A stretch of 8,841 nucleotides of DNA from Bacteroidales bacterium (GTDB taxonomy: Bacteria; Bacteroidota; Bacteroidia; Bacteroidales; UBA4181): NCBI GenBank assembly GCA_031259205.1, contig JAIRLS010000295.1, forward strand, positions 1 through 8,841. Reading direction: 5' to 3'. Both the position numbers and the translations under genes were made by a program. Under the pieces are notes generated by a model. The model ran no database searches. It worked only from the letters and a program-made list of their open reading frames with translations, and was not told the origin of the DNA. Positions 6,290 to 8,841 of this stretch are shown piece by piece; positions within the stretch are counted from its first letter, which is position 1, and the number at the start of each line of letters is the position of its first letter.

Positions 6290-7597
6290 ATGAACGAAGC
6301 GACCGTAGAAAAGCTTAAAGTGCTGGCAGAATCGGCAAAATATGATGTTTCCTGCTCTTCCAGCGGCACCGTAAGACGGAATGTCGCCGGCGGGATAGGG
6401 AATACCGTCGGGGGAATGGGCATTTGCCACAGTTTCACGGAAGACGGACGTTGTATCGCCCTGTTCAAAATCATGCTCACCAACATCTGCATCTACGACT
6501 GCGCCTATTGCATTAACCGGAGGACGAACGACATCCGGCGGGCTGCCTTCTCGGTGAGCGAACTGGTGGAACTTACCATTGAGTTCTACCGCCGCAACTA
6601 TATCGAAGGCCTGTTCTTAAGTTCGGGAGTAGTGCGCAACCCCGATTATACGATGGAACGGATGGTAAAAATTGTAAAAGATCTGCGCACCCTGCACCGT
6701 TTTAACGGCTACATACATTTGAAAAACATTCCCGGATGCAGTCGCGAACTGGTAAACGAAGCCGGGCTGTACGCCGACCGCATGAGTGTGAACCTTGAAA
6801 TACCGAGCGAACAGAACCTGAAGCTGCTGGCGCCGGAAAAGGACTACCGCACGGTGTTTACTCCCATGCGCTACATCCAGCAGGGAATGTTGCAAAGCCT
6901 CGAAGACCGCAAAAAATTCCGTCATGCGCCGCGGTTTGTTCCGGCAGGACAAAGCACGCAGATGATCATCGGCGCTTCGCCCGAAAAAGACCTCGACATC
7001 CTCCGCATTGCGGCGGCGCTCTACCGGCGTCCCAGCATGAAACGTGTTTACTATTCCGGTTATATCCCCGTTAACGATTATGATGCGCGGCTACCGGACG
7101 TCAAACAGGCTCCGCTGGTGCGCGAAAACCGCCTGTATCAAGCCGACTGGCTGATGCGTTTCTACGGTTTCGACGCCAACGAAATTGTCGACGAACATCA
7201 TCCGGACCTGGAACCGAACATCGACCCGAAATTAGCATGGGCGCTTCGTCATCCGGAGTTTTTCCCGGTCGACGTTCATACCGCCGATTATGCCCTGCTA
7301 CTGCGAGTGCCGGGCATCGGAACGAAATCGGCGCAACTGATCCTCTCGGCACGACGCTACGGACGGCTCAACTTCTCACAACTGAAAAAAATCGGCGTCG
7401 TCATGAAAAAAGCGCAATATTTCATTATTTGCCGCGAAATGCCGCTGCATATCTCCGTGCAGGACATTTCGCCCGAATATGTGCGACAGCGCCTGACCGA
7501 GCCGAAAAAACGCCGCCTGACGGCAACGGAAAACCAACAGTTGTCCATCCCTTTCCCGGAAACGCATGACCGTCTTCTTCTACGATCAAACATTTGA
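6290..7597 (+). CDS. UDG-linked radical SAM protein, putative DNA modification/repair
   Basis: A 435-aa protein resembling the 'putative DNA modification/repair radical SAM protein' family (TIGR03916 type). The 4Fe-4S motif CX3CX2C is Cys67, Cys71 and Cys74 (TNICIYDCAYCINRR). FLSSGVVRNPDYTMERM (109-125) and the helical repeats after it fit the radical SAM barrel. Near the C terminus, LLLRVPGIGTKSAQLILSAR (336-355) is a helix-hairpin-helix motif of the DNA-binding kind. Its actual reaction is unknown. The frame stays open upstream to an ATG at 6110, but that extension would translate the antisense of tRNA-Gly (6134-6206), so the ATG at 6290 is chosen; it also gives the usual family N terminus (MNEATVEKLKVLAESAKYDV). 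The next gene starts 32 bases before this one stops and encodes the usual partner, so the two are probably translationally coupled. No promoter with good consensus was found before it. Confidence 0.9.
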   Translation: MNEATVEKLKVLAESAKYDVSCSSSGTVRRNVAGGIGNTVGGMGICHSFTEDGRCIALFKIMLTNICIYDCAYCINRRTNDIRRAAFSVSELVELTIEFYRRNYIEGLFLSSGVVRNPDYTMERMVKIVKDLRTLHRFNGYIHLKNIPGCSRELVNEAGLYADRMSVNLEIPSEQNLKLLAPEKDYRTVFTPMRYIQQGMLQSLEDRKKFRHAPRFVPAGQSTQMIIGASPEKDLDILRIAAALYRRPSMKRVYYSGYIPVNDYDARLPDVKQAPLVRENRLYQADWLMRFYGFDANEIVDEHHPDLEPNIDPKLAWALRHPEFFPVDVHTADYALLLRVPGIGTKSAQLILSARRYGRLNFSQLKKIGVVMKKAQYFIICREMPLHISVQDISPEYVRQRLTEPKKRRLTATENQQLSIPFPETHDRLLLRSNI

Positions 7598-8327
7598 CGG
7601 ACTGTTGACTGCCGTTTTCGACGCCTACAGCCGAAAAGCCTTCCCCGTCGAACTGCTGAAAACAGGAGAAGCAAGGCCTTTGTTTGCAGAGGAATGTCAT
7701 CTCGTCGTCACCGGTACCGACGAGGCCAAACGGGTATGGGCGGCATTGCGGAAAAAACTGCCGCAGGCAACCTGCAACATGTTGAAACTCGTCTGGCTGT
7801 CGGAAGTAGAAAGAAGCGACGCCCTGCTGTTCCGCTATATCTGCAAAACTTTTGATAACGCATCATCCATCGCCCTGAATTTCGGCGATTCCGATATACT
7901 CGAAGTGAGAAACCTTGCCCGAAAAGTAGCTCATGAAGCTATGTATTTGAAACAGTTCGTACGCTTTCAAAAAGCGGCGGACGGCATCTTTTTTGCTCCT
8001 GTCCGCCCCTTGTACAATGCCTTGCCGCTGACCGTCGACCATTTTTCCGACCGTTTTTCCGGTCAGCAGTGGGTCATTTACGACCTGCGACGAAAATACG
8101 GCTATTATTACGACCTGCAACATGCGGAGGAAATCGTCTTTAACGGCGACGACCGCATCCTGAACGGCAAACTGGACGAATCGCTGATGGCTTCCGACGA
8201 AAAACTGTTCCAAAATCTCTGGAAAAACTATTGCAAAGCGCTCACCATCAAAGAACGCCTTAACCCGCGGCTTCAGCGCCGGAACATGCCCGTCCGCTTC
8301 TGGCAAGACCTGACCGAAAAAGGCTAA
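7566..8327 (+). CDS. DUF4130 protein, partner of the radical SAM protein
   Basis: A 253-aa protein of the 'probable DNA metabolism protein' family (TIGR03915, DUF4130). Characteristic segments are RNLARKVAHEAMYLKQFVRF (115-134), then DGIFFAPVRPLYNALPLTVDHFSDRF in outline (139-164), and WVIYDLRRKYGYYY (169-182). The C terminus has TIKERLNPRLQRRNMP (227-242). In other bacteria the domain is either a separate protein next to the radical SAM gene, as here, or fused to a uracil-DNA glycosylase domain. No glycosylase domain is present in this protein or the window. The biochemical role is not known; involvement in DNA repair is inferred from the association and the helix-hairpin-helix of the partner. 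The ATG at 7566 lies inside the upstream gene, in another frame, with an overlap of 32 bases. Confidence 0.88.
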   Translation: MTVFFYDQTFDGLLTAVFDAYSRKAFPVELLKTGEARPLFAEECHLVVTGTDEAKRVWAALRKKLPQATCNMLKLVWLSEVERSDALLFRYICKTFDNASSIALNFGDSDILEVRNLARKVAHEAMYLKQFVRFQKAADGIFFAPVRPLYNALPLTVDHFSDRFSGQQWVIYDLRRKYGYYYDLQHAEEIVFNGDDRILNGKLDESLMASDEKLFQNLWKNYCKALTIKERLNPRLQRRNMPVRFWQDLTEKG

Positions 8328-8374
8328 ACGTTGGTCGATTCCTTCTTTTATTGAGGCGCTATACCTCTGCGAAA

Positions 8375-8462
8375 GCACGAAAGCACGAAAGCACGAAGGC
8401 ACGAAGGCACGAAGGCACGAAGGCACGAAGGCACGAAGGCACGAAGGCACGAAAGCACGAAG
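8375..8462. repeat. Tandem array, eleven 8-bp units (gcacgaaR)
   Basis: Eleven units in exact 8-bp register, in order gcacgaaa twice, gcacgaag seven times, gcacgaaa once and gcacgaag once. A degenerate unit (tgcgaaa) precedes them. The array begins 48 bases after the DUF4130 stop. The same ggcacgaag string occurs inside the dispersed repeat at 8541-8549, so the array may have grown by slippage from a piece of that repeat. Short ORFs through the array, on either strand, are artefacts. Confidence 0.95.
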
Positions 8463-8482
8463 GGAAGAAGCGGTGCAGCGGC

Positions 8483-8617
8483 GTCCTGCGGGACAACTTT
8501 GTGTTACTTCTGCGACTTCGTGGTTTTTTTAACCACAAAGGGCACGAAGTTTCACAAAGTAAAAAAAACTTTGTGTTACTTCTGCGACTTCGTGGTTAAA
8601 TAAAGTCCCGCAGGGAC
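8483..8617. repeat. Dispersed repeat island, right copy (135 bp)
   Basis: The element starts with gtcctgcgggac (8483-8494) and ends with gtcccgcagggac (8605-8617), the same ends as the copy at 266-466. Inside are two perfect 31-bp direct copies (8495-8525 and 8567-8597) with an inverted, diverged module between them (8531-8560), so the transcript could fold into alternative long hairpins. No coding capacity. With the copy at the left it frames about 8 kb of sequence, though this may be chance for an abundant repeat. Confidence 0.78.
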
Positions 8618-8631
8618 TTAGCATATATGTG

Positions 8632-8736
8632 ATGGATAATTTGGCGTATGGTCATAATGTAACAGATGATATTGTTTTTTTTCGTAATTTTGTTGCTTCG
8701 GTACGGAAAGTCGGCAGAAAGGAACCGGGAAAATAA
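8632..8736 (+). CDS. Possible 34-aa ORF or gene remnant
   Basis: ATG at 8632 to TAA at 8734-8736 encodes 34 residues including TDDIVFFRNFVASVRKVGRK. The composition (mixed hydrophobic and basic, few low-complexity runs) looks more protein-like than the flanks. The frame continues open upstream through the end of the dispersed repeat to a stop at 8560-8562, so it may be the 3' remnant of a gene interrupted by the repeat. I do not recognise it, and it may be chance. Confidence 0.22.
   Translation: MDNLAYGHNVTDDIVFFRNFVASVRKVGRKEPGK
8685..8692 (+). promoter_or_regulatory. Candidate -7 element upstream of the right-hand partial gene
   Basis: TAATTTTG is a full match to TAnnTTTG, placed about 93 bases before the ATG at 8785. 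No TTTG is found 19-21 bases upstream, so only half of the promoter consensus is present. It also lies inside the 34-codon ORF. Confidence 0.25.
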
Positions 8737-8784
8737 ATAATAAATAGTGGAACATGAATAATTAATAATCTAATCATAAATCAA

Positions 8785-8841
8785 ATGAAAATACTGTTTT
8801 TTCACGCAAAGAGCGGAGTGTTCATCGCTTTTATTTGTTGC
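8785..8841 (+). CDS. Partial exported protein, N-terminal end only
   Basis: ATG at 8785 is open to the window edge, 19 codons: MKILFFHAKSGVFIAFICC. A basic start and a hydrophobic run with small residues suggest a signal peptide; the terminal CC could be part of a lipobox, but the sequence ends there. It is preceded by an A/T-rich stretch (aatcataaatcaaatg), the usual start context in this genome. Too short for a family call. Confidence 0.45.
   Translation, partial: MKILFFHAKSGVFIAFICC

Noticed and set aside
7863..8450. 195-aa minus-strand ORF with repeated CLRAFVPS
   Set aside because: The N-terminal repeats are translations of the 8-bp array and the rest is antisense to the DUF4130 gene.
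8375..8462. CRISPR array
   Set aside because: The units are 8 bp and directly adjacent without spacers, and no cas genes are present.

Overview
The window looks like a chromosomal segment from a Bacteroidota bacterium, most likely Bacteroidales. The evidence is a CarboxypepD_reg-like domain on the TonB-dependent receptor, a surface lipoprotein of the DUF4374 type, start codons preceded by A/T-rich sequence without Shine-Dalgarno motifs, a tRNA gene without encoded CCA, and an exact Bacteroidales-type promoter (TTTG, 19 bases, TAnnTTTG) in front of that tRNA. There is no phage, integrase, transposase or CRISPR array.

Left part (1-587): the first 79 bases hold the signal-peptide end of a minus-strand gene that leaves the window. 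The rest has no gene. It holds an AT-rich stretch, a 201-bp dispersed repeat bounded by GC-rich ends (266-466), and a small stem-loop behind the next operon.

Centre (588-5906, minus strand): a three-gene set in transcription order encodes a 785-aa TonB-dependent receptor, a 512-aa lipoprotein (Big2 domain plus DUF4374 propeller), and a 407-aa ferric-reductase-like membrane protein with an extra disordered, repeat-containing segment. The layout resembles the Bacteroides XusABC xenosiderophore system. The third gene here is a haem-b ferric-reductase-type protein instead of the PepSY-type inner-membrane protein I recall for XusC. The simplest reading is that the lipoprotein captures a ferric chelate at the cell surface, the receptor imports it, and the membrane protein reduces or releases the iron on the periplasmic side. 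A perfect 24-bp inverted repeat lies about 100 bp upstream of the receptor gene and is a candidate control element.

Right part (6134-8327): tRNA-Gly(CCC) on the minus strand, then a plus-strand pair with overlapping ends: a radical SAM protein of the 'UDG-linked' DNA modification/repair type with a C-terminal helix-hairpin-helix, and its usual DUF4130 partner. No uracil-DNA glycosylase gene is visible.

Right end (8328-8841): an array of eleven 8-bp units, a second copy of the dispersed repeat (8483-8617), a 34-codon ORF of unknown status, and the start of a plus-strand gene with a signal-peptide-like N terminus.
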